Shown here one piece after another: positions 35,158 through 45,172 of a stretch of 64,000 nucleotides of DNA (its first letter is position 1; every line of letters begins with the position of its first letter). Source of the stretch: Desulfovibrio sp. JC010 (lineage in GTDB: Bacteria > Desulfobacterota > Desulfovibrionia > Desulfovibrionales > Desulfovibrionaceae); assembly GCF_010470675.1 (NCBI RefSeq), contig NZ_VOIQ01000006.1, positions 61,331 through 125,330 of the forward strand, in the 5' to 3' direction. Position numbers and translations under genes: made by a program. A model generated the notes under the pieces. The model was not told where the DNA came from and made no database searches. It saw nothing but the letters and a program-made list of their open reading frames with translations.

Positions 35158-38100
35158 ATGGCAATGTCAAACCAAACTATTGTTGTTGATGAAAACAATC
35201 TTGAAGAATTAAAACGCATAGGCTCCCGAAAAAGATACGGAGACTGGCACGTTAAATTTTATAATCTGAACATCTTCTGCCATGACCTGCTGGCGTTACA
35301 CATTGCAATAAAAGACATCTTCATCCAACGAATATATGATTTCAGCAGCGACAAAGACTCACCAGTAGTCATTGACGGAGGCTCCCACATTGGCCTGTTC
35401 TCCCTTTATGCAAAACTGAAATACCCAAAAGCAAATATTATTGCATTTGAGCCTGATGAGAACAACTTGAAACTGCTCATGAAAAACCTGTTCTCCAATG
35501 GTTTTAAAGATGTACAGGTGGTTCCGGCAGGCCTTTATGAATCTGACGGAGAACTGGCCTTTAGCAGCACCCCTAATGACGGAAGCAACCTATTTGCGAC
35601 TGAAACAAACACAGTCGTTAAGGTGGTAAAACTCAGCCCCTATCTCAAAACCCACGTAGATATTTTAAAATTAAATATCGAAGGAGCTGAATGGGGAGTA
35701 CTAAAAGAAGCTGGGAACCTACTCCGAAATGTCAAAGAAATTATCATGGAATATCATGGGTTTCCCGAATTAGGACAATCATTGCATAACATTCTGGCTC
35801 TGCTTGACAGCTCCGGCTTCAGATATGCGATGCATGATTTTGATTCCATGACCAACCCGGCGACCAAACCGCCCATGAATCTATCTGCCACGACTAGATT
35901 TTATCAACTGGTCAAGGGAGTCCGGCTGGATGACGCCGGCACAGCAAAAAACACTTACAAAGGCGTAGGCGACGTACTCCGGCATGAACCTATAAGTCGG
36001 TCCTTCGGTCTCGATCTGGGGACCTCCGTCTGCCGATATTATATCAACGCTTTTCTCAAGTCCTGCACCCCCCTGATTCACGGCAGGGCTTTGGAGATTG
36101 CCGAGAACACATATACAATGCAGTTTGGCAGCGGAGTGACCCAAAGCGACATTCTCCACGTCCAACCCACCTCAAATGCAACGATTGTAGGAAATCTGGA
36201 AACAGGCGAAAATATACCTGAAAATGCTTTCGATTGTATTATCCTGACCCAGACCATCCAATGCATCGCCGATTACCAGTCCGTGCTGGAGAATTGCTAC
36301 CGAGCCTTAAAGAAGGGCGGAGCTCTTATCCTCACAGCCACCGGGCTTGGACAGATTTCACGCTACGATATGGACCGCTGGGGAGAATACTGGCGCTTCA
36401 CTGACAAATGCCTCCACATGCTGCTGGAAAAGCTTTTCAGCGACGGCGAGGTCAGGGTGAAAGCATACGGCAACCTCTCTGCTGCAAAAGCCTACCTTGA
36501 CGGTATGCCTGCGGAATATTTTCCGGATTGGCTGCTCGACAAAGAGGACAATGACTATCAGGTGCTGGTGACCGGAATTGCCGTAAAAGGCAAAGCTCGC
36601 CTAGAGGATTCATCACGGGCTCCCGACTCAATAAAAGTTCAAAAAGCAGACCCGAGAATACTTATGTACCACCGGGTTGATACGGATGAGATTGATGCGC
36701 AGCTGCTCTGTGTTGAACCGGAAAATTTTGACCGACAGCTGGCTTATCTGGCCGCCAATAGAAAAGTCCTGCCTCTGACGGAATTGGTCGATTCAATTGA
36801 ATCAGGCGCACCGCTGGAGAATTGCGTAGCCATTACCTTTGATGACGGATATGCCGACAATCTGCTACAGGCTCTTCCTCTGCTGGAAAAGCATCAAATC
36901 CATGCGACTGTTTTTGTCTGCACCGGAAACCTTGGCGCACAGGGAGGATTCTGGGGGGATAAAGTTGAATATATTTTTCTGTCAGGGCTTGATCTTCCTG
37001 ACAAACTTGAACTCACTCCCCTTGAGCGCAGCTGGCATTTGGATTCACCAGCCTCCAGAATAAAAGCCCATGACGATATCCGCACGCTGTTACGCCAGTC
37101 TCCTCCGTCTACAATCAATTCTGTATTGGATGAGCTATGTCTCTGGGCCGGAATATCTGATGACGAACATCTGATGCGTCCGATTCTGTCGGAAGAGGAA
37201 CTTCAAAAGCTGGCTGAGTCTCCGTATATTGAGATCGGAGCCCACGCCATGAGTCATGCCAATCTGGCGACAATGCCGCCATCTCTTCAGCGAGCTGAAA
37301 TAAAAGGCTCAAAACTGCTGCTGGAATCAATTACCGGTAAAAAAGTGGACCTGTTTGCTTATCCGTACGGAAGCAAAGACAGCTTCAACGCAGAGACACG
37401 GGGGATCCTCAAAACTGAAGGTTTTAAAGCGGCGGTAGCTGTTACCCAGAGTGACCTTTCAGAAAATGTGGACATGCAGGCTCTACCCCGAAGGGTTGTC
37501 CGCAACTGGGATGGAAACATTTTTGCAGATTGGATGGAAAACGATCCTGTTCCGCATGATCAGGCGACCATGAATGGTCGGCAGGAAAATCTTTTTATAA
37601 AACTTGATGCCCAAAAACGTATTAAATCCGCTGAAGATCCGAACAAAGGATTGCGGCTGCTTTATATCAACACCCATGATGTTGCAGGCGGGGCAGCTAA
37701 ATCAACATGCCGTTTAGCTGATATTCAACGCCAAAAAGGCCACCGGGCTGATATTCTTGTGGGCAACAAGCTTAGCAATCTCCCGGGAGTTCATGCCTTT
37801 CATCCCGAGCCGGATTTGTCCATGGCGGCAAAATGTTCGGCTGAAGGGCTTCAATTTTATGAATTTCAGGGCAGCCACAAGCTGGTCTCACACCATCTTG
37901 TAAAAAAAGCCGATGTAATAAATGTGCAGAATCTGCACGGGCACTACTTCAACCCATACAGTGTTGCCCTGCTTTCCAATTTCCGCCCGATCGTCTGGAC
38001 GCTGCGAGACATGCAATCATTCACCGGCCATTGCGCGCATGCATTTGAATGCGAAAAATGGATGCACGGATGCGGAGACTGCCCGGGTTTATCCATCGAA

Positions 38101-38967
38101 CCGGCCCTTCATGTGGACAGCACTGCGAGATTATGGCGCAACAAGAAACAGATTTACGATAATTCCAATCTTGTAATTGTTTGCCCCAGCCAATGGATGA
38201 AAGACAAGGTTGAGAACAGCATCCTAGCCGGACATCAGATTGAGCTGATATACAACGGTGTTGATACGGAAATTTTCCAGCCTCACGACAAAGACGCAGC
38301 CCGTAAAGAGTTCGGTCTTCCGGAAAAAGGAATTCTGGTAGGGGCTGTGGCCCACGGCGGAAGTCTTACCAACCAGTGGAAAGGCGGCCATTTCACTTTG
38401 CAGGCCCTTGAAGAACTGCAAACCGTTTTCCCTGATTTGTATTTTATCAATATCGGCTGCAAGGAAGGCGGCAGAGTCAAGGACAAGAACATTGTCAACA
38501 TTCCGCATATCTCCGACGAAGCAACGCTGGCCCGACTTTATTCCGCTTTGGATTTATACCTGTATACTCCTCTTGCAGATACCTGTCCCCTTGTTGTGAT
38601 CGAAGCCCTGTCCTGCGGACTCCCGGTTGTCTCTTTTGCCACAGGCGGGGTTCCGAACCTTGTTCGTCAGGGCGTAGACGGTTTTGTTACTCCGGTAAAA
38701 GATGTCCGTGCACTTGTTAAAGCCGCCACTGCCTTAATAAGACAGCCGGAACTGAGAAAACAATTTGCCCTCGAAGCCAGAAAGGGTGTTTTGGAACGCT
38801 TCAGAATTGAAGATATGGCGGCAAAATTTGACGAAGTTTACCGCAAAGCAATCATCAGGTTCTGGCGCGGACATGCTCAACGCAAACCGATAGATATAAC
38901 TGACTTTCCTCCTGAAATTTTGACTGATAATTTTCTGAAGTCGATACAGCAGGTCTGGTATAAATAA
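35158..38967 (+). CDS. Four-domain glycan enzyme: FkbM methyltransferase, methyltransferase, NodB deacetylase, GT4
   Basis: A 1269-residue cytoplasmic protein. Residues about 60-230 are an FkbM-type methyltransferase (VVIDGGSHIGLFSLYA; ILKLNIEGAEWGVL). Residues about 310-480 are a second class I methyltransferase-like domain without a clear glycine-rich motif I but with FDCIILTQTIQCI and ALKKGGALILTATG. Residues about 500-795 are a NodB polysaccharide deacetylase (LMYHRVD; TFDDGYADN with the metal Asp pair; later YPYG). Residues about 830-1240 are a GT4 glycosyltransferase (NTHDVAGGAAKS; the late EALSCGLPVVSFATGG). It may modify and extend one glycan. The start ATG at 35158 follows GGTGGAG. 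Confidence 0.85.
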   Translation: MAMSNQTIVVDENNLEELKRIGSRKRYGDWHVKFYNLNIFCHDLLALHIAIKDIFIQRIYDFSSDKDSPVVIDGGSHIGLFSLYAKLKYPKANIIAFEPDENNLKLLMKNLFSNGFKDVQVVPAGLYESDGELAFSSTPNDGSNLFATETNTVVKVVKLSPYLKTHVDILKLNIEGAEWGVLKEAGNLLRNVKEIIMEYHGFPELGQSLHNILALLDSSGFRYAMHDFDSMTNPATKPPMNLSATTRFYQLVKGVRLDDAGTAKNTYKGVGDVLRHEPISRSFGLDLGTSVCRYYINAFLKSCTPLIHGRALEIAENTYTMQFGSGVTQSDILHVQPTSNATIVGNLETGENIPENAFDCIILTQTIQCIADYQSVLENCYRALKKGGALILTATGLGQISRYDMDRWGEYWRFTDKCLHMLLEKLFSDGEVRVKAYGNLSAAKAYLDGMPAEYFPDWLLDKEDNDYQVLVTGIAVKGKARLEDSSRAPDSIKVQKADPRILMYHRVDTDEIDAQLLCVEPENFDRQLAYLAANRKVLPLTELVDSIESGAPLENCVAITFDDGYADNLLQALPLLEKHQIHATVFVCTGNLGAQGGFWGDKVEYIFLSGLDLPDKLELTPLERSWHLDSPASRIKAHDDIRTLLRQSPPSTINSVLDELCLWAGISDDEHLMRPILSEEELQKLAESPYIEIGAHAMSHANLATMPPSLQRAEIKGSKLLLESITGKKVDLFAYPYGSKDSFNAETRGILKTEGFKAAVAVTQSDLSENVDMQALPRRVVRNWDGNIFADWMENDPVPHDQATMNGRQENLFIKLDAQKRIKSAEDPNKGLRLLYINTHDVAGGAAKSTCRLADIQRQKGHRADILVGNKLSNLPGVHAFHPEPDLSMAAKCSAEGLQFYEFQGSHKLVSHHLVKKADVINVQNLHGHYFNPYSVALLSNFRPIVWTLRDMQSFTGHCAHAFECEKWMHGCGDCPGLSIEPALHVDSTARLWRNKKQIYDNSNLVIVCPSQWMKDKVENSILAGHQIELIYNGVDTEIFQPHDKDAARKEFGLPEKGILVGAVAHGGSLTNQWKGGHFTLQALEELQTVFPDLYFINIGCKEGGRVKDKNIVNIPHISDEATLARLYSALDLYLYTPLADTCPLVVIEALSCGLPVVSFATGGVPNLVRQGVDGFVTPVKDVRALVKAATALIRQPELRKQFALEARKGVLERFRIEDMAAKFDEVYRKAIIRFWRGHAQRKPIDITDFPPEILTDNFLKSIQQVWYK

Positions 38968-38984
38968 CACAAGGTAATCTTGAT

Positions 38985-40499
38985 ATGTCTACTCCATATA
39001 TTTCTCTCCTCCTGCCCACAAAAGACCGTTATGAACTGCTGGTACGCATGCTTGAGTCCGTCGAGGTCAATACGGTCGGCATCCCTTGGGAGGCTTTGAT
39101 CCTTTATGCCGAACCGGGCGACAAGGCGGAACTTCTGCAGCAACGCTTCCCGCAGGTTACAGTATTTGATCAGGCGGACCATTTCCCTCCCGGACGTCCC
39201 ACATGGCCTGCAATGATGCAGTTCCTGCTTCAAAAAGCTACTGCTCCATGGTTCATGTATGCATCCGATGATATTGTTTTCCGCAAAAATTCAATTGCAC
39301 ATGCGCTGAACGCCCTGAACGAATGCGAAGGACTGGCAGGCGGAGTTGCGATGGCTTACCGCAACGCAGTGGCTGCCACCCCGCCATGGTCTGAATATGG
39401 AGTTGACCTGACCCTCGGAGATCAGGTTCTTGTCAATTACGGATTTTTGAGCACGCCGCTATGCAAATCTCTGGGCGGCTTTTCCGATGAGTACAAGTTT
39501 TATTGCGCCGACGGCGATATCTGCCTGCGCGTTCTGGAATCCGGCTACCGGATAATTCCCTGTCTTGAAGCAAAGGTCCTTCATGACAATGTGCTGGACC
39601 AGCTGAAACAATCCAGCAACGAACTGGCTGACGCCGACATAGCCACTTACCGTAAAATCTGGACCTCCAGATACTACCCCCTGCAAAACGGAGTTAGAAG
39701 ACTGCTGCCCAATGGCCATGTTTCGGACACACTTCTGCCTCAGGGAGAGTATAAAAAATCCGGCAATGAAATTAACGGGGTTCCGAATATTGAAAAAGGC
39801 GAAGATGCTCTTTTTCGCCTGCATCAGGCAAGCCTGTATGTTCCGGGTAAACCCATGCATCTGCATCTGGGCTGCGCGGAAAACAATCTAGATGGTTATG
39901 TCAATGTCGGCCATGCAACTGACCGAGATTCAGCGAAGAGTACAAAGGCGGACGTATACGCGAACATAAAGGAACTGCGTTTTCCGGACAACACTCTTGA
40001 TGAAATCCGGCTGAATAATATTTTTGAAAGGTTCAACCGAGTTGAAGCTCTGGGCTTTCTGATCCGTTGCCACCGCTGGCTTAAATCCGGCGGGACCATC
40101 TACATTGAAACCCCCGACCTTGCCGGCAGTGCCAAAACCCTGCTCTCCACTGCGTCATTCAAAGATAAAATGACAGCACTCAGACATCTTGCCGGTATCC
40201 AGACTGAAACCGGGACCTGCCATCTTGACCTGTGGTTCCCCGAACGCTTCCACGTAACACTCAGCCATATGGGATTCGGTCGGATTGAGACAAAATCTGA
40301 AAAACAGAACAGCCCCCCCCATCTGTATAACGTTACGGCCACAGGCGTGAAGAAGGTGGATGTGCCGACCTTAAAGCTATTGCAGGCAGCTGAAGACCTG
40401 CTCTGGCTAAGCACTAAGTCAGATTCCGAAATAGCGACATACGAACTCTGGAAAAAACAACTCCGCAATTTTCTGAAATACAAGCCCATATACACATAA
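38985..40499 (+). CDS. Fusion: GT2-like glycosyltransferase plus SAM methyltransferase
   Basis: A 504-residue protein. Residues 1-240 have a GT-A fold (SLLLPTKDRYELLVRMLESV; YASDDIVFRKNS for the DXD-like site; GFSDEYKFYCADGDICLRVLE). Residues about 285-490 are a methyltransferase starting HLHLGCAENNLDGYVNV with KELRFPDNTLDEIRLNNIFERF and HRWLKSGGTIYIETPD. The second domain is a clear paralogue of the N-terminal domain of the protein encoded at 41258-43786. Follows the four-domain gene by 17 bases. Terminated at 40502. Confidence 0.83.
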   Translation: MSTPYISLLLPTKDRYELLVRMLESVEVNTVGIPWEALILYAEPGDKAELLQQRFPQVTVFDQADHFPPGRPTWPAMMQFLLQKATAPWFMYASDDIVFRKNSIAHALNALNECEGLAGGVAMAYRNAVAATPPWSEYGVDLTLGDQVLVNYGFLSTPLCKSLGGFSDEYKFYCADGDICLRVLESGYRIIPCLEAKVLHDNVLDQLKQSSNELADADIATYRKIWTSRYYPLQNGVRRLLPNGHVSDTLLPQGEYKKSGNEINGVPNIEKGEDALFRLHQASLYVPGKPMHLHLGCAENNLDGYVNVGHATDRDSAKSTKADVYANIKELRFPDNTLDEIRLNNIFERFNRVEALGFLIRCHRWLKSGGTIYIETPDLAGSAKTLLSTASFKDKMTALRHLAGIQTETGTCHLDLWFPERFHVTLSHMGFGRIETKSEKQNSPPHLYNVTATGVKKVDVPTLKLLQAAEDLLWLSTKSDSEIATYELWKKQLRNFLKYKPIYT

Positions 40500-40501
40500 A
40501 A

Positions 40502-40533
40502 AACTGCTTCCGGCGTCAAAGCAGGAAGCAGTT
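40502..40533. terminator. Bidirectional terminator between convergent glycan genes
   Basis: AACTGCTTCC pairs perfectly with GGAAGCAGTT around a 12-base loop, beginning at once after the stop of the GT2-methyltransferase gene and 30 bases from the stop of the FkbM gene on the other strand; A- and T-rich flanks. Confidence 0.8.
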
Positions 40534-40562
40534 AAAATATCGTAAACTTAAAAGTTACGGTT

Positions 40563-41219
40563 TTATTTGTGCTTGAATTTATATGTCCCGAATCCGGGTT
40601 TGTGGGCGAGATCTTCAATCAAGTCAAAACCCTTAAGAATAACACAAATAGCCTTGAGCTGCTTCGGGGAGTGCGATTCCAGCATGACATAGCGAACCTG
40701 CCCCAGATAAGGAGCGAGTGCCTGCAGAACTTCCACTTCACACCCCTCTGTATCTATCTTAAGAATATCTATGGGCTGAGTACCAAGCTGCTCAGCAACT
40801 TCACCGGAATGCTTCAGCTCGATGTCAACTTCGTCGTCATATCCATCTCCGCTGAAATGGATCGAGTTCTGCCCGGAATTGGAGTTGTGGATATGCAGTT
40901 TGGCCGTGGTATTCTTATCTGAAAGCCCGTAGCCATGAACCGTTACCCCCTGAAGGGAGGCTGTATTTTTCTTCAACAATTCCAGAGAACCGGGGCAGGG
41001 TTCAAAACTGTGCACCACAGCATCAGGAAAAAGAATTTTAAAATAAAGAGTAGTAAGGCCGATATTCGCCCCCACGTCCCATATATTCTGGATATTTTCA
41101 GCGACTACAGGCAGACGGTATTCTTCCTGACCAAATACGCTATCAATCCGAAATATTTCCTGATCCGGAACAAACGCTTCCAGTTCGTGACCGCGATATG
41201 TAAATTGACAATGTTTCAT
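40563..41219 (-). CDS. FkbM-family methyltransferase
   Basis: A 218-residue stand-alone FkbM methyltransferase with IWDVGANIGLTTLYFKI near 47, VHSFEPCPGSLELLKKN, and the family motif IDILKIDTEGCEVEVLQALAP near 145. FkbM proteins O-methylate sugars or polyketides. Last gene of a three-gene minus operon with two glycosyltransferases. AAGGA site nine bases before ATG. Confidence 0.88.
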   Translation of the reverse strand: MKHCQFTYRGHELEAFVPDQEIFRIDSVFGQEEYRLPVVAENIQNIWDVGANIGLTTLYFKILFPDAVVHSFEPCPGSLELLKKNTASLQGVTVHGYGLSDKNTTAKLHIHNSNSGQNSIHFSGDGYDDEVDIELKHSGEVAEQLGTQPIDILKIDTEGCEVEVLQALAPYLGQVRYVMLESHSPKQLKAICVILKGFDLIEDLAHKPGFGTYKFKHK

Positions 41220-41257
41220 GCTTATTCCTTGGCCTGATCTACATCGACCAGATGCTT

Positions 41258-43786
41258 TTAGGGCGTTTGGGATTTCTGGACCTGTTCTATAAGAGCCAAT
41301 ATCTGGGAAATCTGTTTTTCCACTTCGGCTCCCGGTGAACGCATGAGTGCCTGCTTGAGGCAGTCAATGGCCTTGTGCGGAGCATTCAGTTCAAAAAAAC
41401 GGGTGGCAAAGCGGGTCAGGGCCACGGCCTCTGCTGTATTTTCCGGAACCTTGCCCCAACCAACGTCAGGACAAAGGGCGCGTAGACCGTGGCTTTCAAG
41501 AAGCCGCTCAACTATGAGGGCATCCAGATGAATGTGCGCGCCGGTTGTGGCGCGACCTGATCCATGGTGCCGCCAAAGGCAGACTTTGCTGCCTACATGC
41601 TTAAACTCGACCTTGCCCGCCAGACGGGAAAACCATTCATAATCCTGCGCGCAATGAAAAATTGAATCAAAATCCCCGTAAAGCTGGAACAAATCTTTTT
41701 TCACCAGCGTCCCCGGATTGGGCAGCACGTTGGCAAAGGCCAGTGCGGATGTCAGTTCCCCGCCCCTTTTGTACCAGTCCTCATACTTTTCAAGCTGGAG
41801 GGGATTGAGCTTTACATCTGTCGAAAGAAGATCGCCGTAGACTATCTCCACATCAGGATGCCTGTTGAGAAGCTTTACATATTTACCGATGACACCGGAA
41901 ACAAGAGCATCATCCGAATCCAGCCAGAGAATATAATCCCCGGAAGCCTCTTTGACGCAGCGGTTGCGTGCTCCGGGACGCCCCATGTTTTCCTGCCGGA
42001 TGTAACGGATGCGTTGGTCATTAAACGCTTTTATGACTGATTCACTATCGTCTGTGGACCCATCGTCCACAATCACGATTTCCAGATTATCATAAAACTG
42101 GGCAAGGATGGATTTAATCGCATCACCGACCATATCCGCCCTGTTGTATGTCGGAATGCAGACCGAAATAAAAGGGGCAATTCCTTCACTATGATCACCC
42201 CGTTCGTTTCCGTCCACGTAGGCAAACTGGACTTCCTGATGGCAGCCAGTGGGCTGAAATCCGTAAAAAGCGGCAACATCAATGCGCTTGCCCTGCCCGA
42301 ATAATTCAGCCAGTTCTTCGGTAGTCTGCTCGTCATCGGCATACCTGTTATCATATTCGCTCTGCACAAGGTTGAGCGGATTGCAGAATGCTGCAGACGC
42401 TTCAGGGAAGAGCAAACCCGGACGTTTTTCCACAAACAGCCCTTTAGCTGAATCCAAAGCGGCTTCAAGCTCATTGGGATTTCTGAACGCAAGCTGGTGC
42501 AGGAGCGGGAGGATCCCATCAGTGCGGAAGATGGAACTTGAAACCTCAAGAGGATAGCCGAAATACCCCTTTGAACTCCGCCAATCCACCATAACCATGC
42601 CCTGCCCCGCGCTGTGAAACTGAGGCTGTTCCTGCGGAGTCCCGGTGGGATAATGCCAATTGATGTTCCTGCCGAGGCGCAGCGAGTATCCAATGGATTC
42701 CGGGTAGGTGGACAAAGCCTCACTAATTTCCGCGATGCTGAAATCACGGACAAAAATATTATCGTCCACCAGAAAGAGTATCAGCTCCCCGCCCGAACAG
42801 CCTTTGAGCGTATCTTCCCTGAAATCCTGCTCACGCATGAATTCAACTTCAGGATATTCAGTGGTCAGAGCTTCATATTGATCCGCGTATTTCTGCTCTG
42901 AGGTCGTAAAAACCACCCGCACCAAAAGCTGCTGCGGGTCGGTGCAGTGGTCAAACAAAGACCTCAGTCCCGCTTCGAGCTGCATGGCCCGGTCCTTACT
43001 GAAAATAACGGCAATGCAGGGCGGAGCTTGCACCTTCTCCTGACCAACGGAGGATTCCGCAACGGGCTCCATTCCTTCAGGGGGAGCGGATTCATGCAAT
43101 TTTCTGGCAAATTCCTCATGCCAGTAATCGAGCTTCTTGGTTTCGCACGGACTCTGGTCCACAAGGGACCATGAAAGAATTTCGCGGGCAGCGACAAGCA
43201 GTTGATGCTGCTTGAATGTCTTCTGCTTTTCCCCGACGGCGGTGACATTTGCCAGATAGGGAGGTCTGTCCCATTTTTCTTCGATGCAGTTTACGGCAAA
43301 GCCGAGAGCTTCGAGGGTAAGCCGGAATTTTTCCGCATCCCAGCCGTCAAGATGCAGTGCCCAGTCTGCTTCGTGGGAGCCGAAAACATGCCTGAGGATT
43401 GCCTGCCGTGTCTGAAAAGGAAGCGTAGATGTAAGCTGAATGGCGGATTCGCGCATATCAGGAGTTTCAATGACCACCCTGCCGCCGACCTTAAGCCAGC
43501 GATGCCAGCGAACAAGAAGGGCCAGTGCGCTTTGACGGTCAAAATGCTCAAAAACATGATGCAGGCGGACTTCATCAACACTTTCATCCGGGAAATCGAT
43601 CAACCGGAGATCTGCAAAAAGATCGGCCGCCGGGTTGCGCTGGATATTGTGTTCCTGAACCGGAAAATCGATATTAATGTATCCTGAAAGCTTCTGCTCC
43701 CCGCAACCCAGATGAAGTCTGAGGGGCCGGTCTTCGGACCACCCTGCGTTTCGTACCGCATTCAGCCAAGACAATGATACGGACAT
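41258..43786 (-). CDS. Three-domain protein: SAM methyltransferase plus two glycosyltransferase domains
   Basis: An 842-residue protein. Residues about 20-200 form a methyltransferase (LHLGCGEQKLSGYINIDF; HHVFEHFDRQSALALL; HRWLKVGGRVVIETPD). Residues about 250-500 form a GT-A-like domain (PCIAVIFSKDRAMQLEAGL; LILFLVDDNIFVRDF as the DXD-like site). Residues about 535-760 form a typical GT2 (FISVCIPTYNRADMV; VIVDDGSTDDS; ILWLDSDDALV). The tail has a short helical repeat resembling one TPR. Probably adds two residues and methylates the product or a terminal sugar. Middle gene of a minus operon. Confidence 0.85.
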   Translation of the reverse strand: MSVSLSWLNAVRNAGWSEDRPLRLHLGCGEQKLSGYINIDFPVQEHNIQRNPAADLFADLRLIDFPDESVDEVRLHHVFEHFDRQSALALLVRWHRWLKVGGRVVIETPDMRESAIQLTSTLPFQTRQAILRHVFGSHEADWALHLDGWDAEKFRLTLEALGFAVNCIEEKWDRPPYLANVTAVGEKQKTFKQHQLLVAAREILSWSLVDQSPCETKKLDYWHEEFARKLHESAPPEGMEPVAESSVGQEKVQAPPCIAVIFSKDRAMQLEAGLRSLFDHCTDPQQLLVRVVFTTSEQKYADQYEALTTEYPEVEFMREQDFREDTLKGCSGGELILFLVDDNIFVRDFSIAEISEALSTYPESIGYSLRLGRNINWHYPTGTPQEQPQFHSAGQGMVMVDWRSSKGYFGYPLEVSSSIFRTDGILPLLHQLAFRNPNELEAALDSAKGLFVEKRPGLLFPEASAAFCNPLNLVQSEYDNRYADDEQTTEELAELFGQGKRIDVAAFYGFQPTGCHQEVQFAYVDGNERGDHSEGIAPFISVCIPTYNRADMVGDAIKSILAQFYDNLEIVIVDDGSTDDSESVIKAFNDQRIRYIRQENMGRPGARNRCVKEASGDYILWLDSDDALVSGVIGKYVKLLNRHPDVEIVYGDLLSTDVKLNPLQLEKYEDWYKRGGELTSALAFANVLPNPGTLVKKDLFQLYGDFDSIFHCAQDYEWFSRLAGKVEFKHVGSKVCLWRHHGSGRATTGAHIHLDALIVERLLESHGLRALCPDVGWGKVPENTAEAVALTRFATRFFELNAPHKAIDCLKQALMRSPGAEVEKQISQILALIEQVQKSQTP

Positions 43787-43825
43787 ATCTGTATTCCCTT
43801 AAATATGGTTATTGTAGGTTGGATT

Positions 43826-44980
43826 TTATTTAAGCAACGCCTGGACCATTTTTTGATTCACAGCCTTCAGTGCGGGATCGTATTCAAATTTCAGCTCCGG
43901 CTCTTTCCCGTTAATGATATCCACAAACCCGTTGACAACCCGGTCCATGGCAAAGGAGCGTTCCCAATGCGCCTTGCCTACACCGCCCAGTTTTTCAGCC
44001 ACAACTTTGTTAGTGATAATTCTGTGCATGATATCCGGGAAATTATTCAGCGGCGTGACAACACCACCGGCCTGTTCGTGTACCGATCCGCATTCCGGGG
44101 TGGCAATCCATGGAGTGCCGTGACTCATAGCCTGCAAAATAACCAGCGGACACCCTTCCCCGGCAGAGGCAAGCAGCAGTCCGTCGGCATCGCGGATGGC
44201 CGCAGAGGCAACTTCGCGGGGCTGGCGCGGCAGAACCGTAATACGTTTGTCTCCTTCAGCTGTCTTGCACACTTGCCGAAAATACCCCTGAACATGGGGA
44301 CTGCCCATAATTGCCAGATGCCAGTCCCCTTTCAGATTATTGCTGACAGTCTGGATCAACGGGATATGGTTCTTTACCGGCCAGTAGTTTGCGACCATGA
44401 CAAACAGGGGGACGTCCTCTGCCAGACCGATATGTTCCCTGAAATTAACTTCCGGATTTTCCTGCCTGATACCGTGCGGGATGAATTTAGACTCGACACC
44501 TGCAATGGTAAACAGCTGGGCATCGCATGATGATTCCGTAATACGGACGACATGGTCGGCCAGACCGATGCACTGGACAGTAAGCGGCAGTTGCCGGGAA
44601 ACGGTCCAGGTACCGATATTGGCCAGGTTGATGATCGGCATGAAGATCATCTTGGGACGGGGCTGGGGCTGGGCAATTATATTCATACTCCAGCCATCCG
44701 GATGGCTGAGAATAACAACGGAATCATAATTGCCGTTCATGATCAGATTTATGAGCCGGGTGAGTTCTTCCTGACCGGCGTTGTTCAGGAGCCTCCAGTG
44801 ATCGAATTCATGGATCTTTATTCCGCGCCAGCTTCGGGATTCCCGTTCTTTACGCCGGGTTGTAGCAACTTCAACAGCCATGCCGGCTTTGATTAATTCC
44901 TGCCCCAGATCACCGAGAAAGACTTCGATGCCGCCCAAAGACGGCCAAAAGAATTCACCAACCAACAATACTTTTTTCAT
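43826..44980 (-). CDS. Glycosyltransferase family 4 protein
   Basis: A 384-residue GT-B enzyme. The N-terminal glycine-rich motif FFWPSLGGIEVFLGDLGQEL and the donor domain LFVMVANYWPVKNHIPLI, with GEGCPLVILQAMSHGTPWIATPECG as the E-X7-E-like motif, are typical of GT4. Start taken at ATG 44980 with GGAAAGGG upstream, not at 45007. First gene of the three-gene minus operon, divergent from the 45-59 kb operon. Confidence 0.87.
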   Translation of the reverse strand: MKKVLLVGEFFWPSLGGIEVFLGDLGQELIKAGMAVEVATTRRKERESRSWRGIKIHEFDHWRLLNNAGQEELTRLINLIMNGNYDSVVILSHPDGWSMNIIAQPQPRPKMIFMPIINLANIGTWTVSRQLPLTVQCIGLADHVVRITESSCDAQLFTIAGVESKFIPHGIRQENPEVNFREHIGLAEDVPLFVMVANYWPVKNHIPLIQTVSNNLKGDWHLAIMGSPHVQGYFRQVCKTAEGDKRITVLPRQPREVASAAIRDADGLLLASAGEGCPLVILQAMSHGTPWIATPECGSVHEQAGGVVTPLNNFPDIMHRIITNKVVAEKLGGVGKAHWERSFAMDRVVNGFVDIINGKEPELKFEYDPALKAVNQKMVQALLK

Positions 44981-45172
44981 CGCCCTTTCCAGTTGTTTCA
45001 GTTGCATTTATGAAGCCTACGTCAACCAGATATCTAAATGAAAGCAGCAAGTCAAAGAACAGATTGTAAATTGCTGATTACTTTGCAAAGTAGTTCTACT
45101 TCTATCTTGACTTGTCCTTTCCTGAGAAATAGCTTGTAGCTACTTTTATACCTTAAAAAAAGGCGGTGAATC

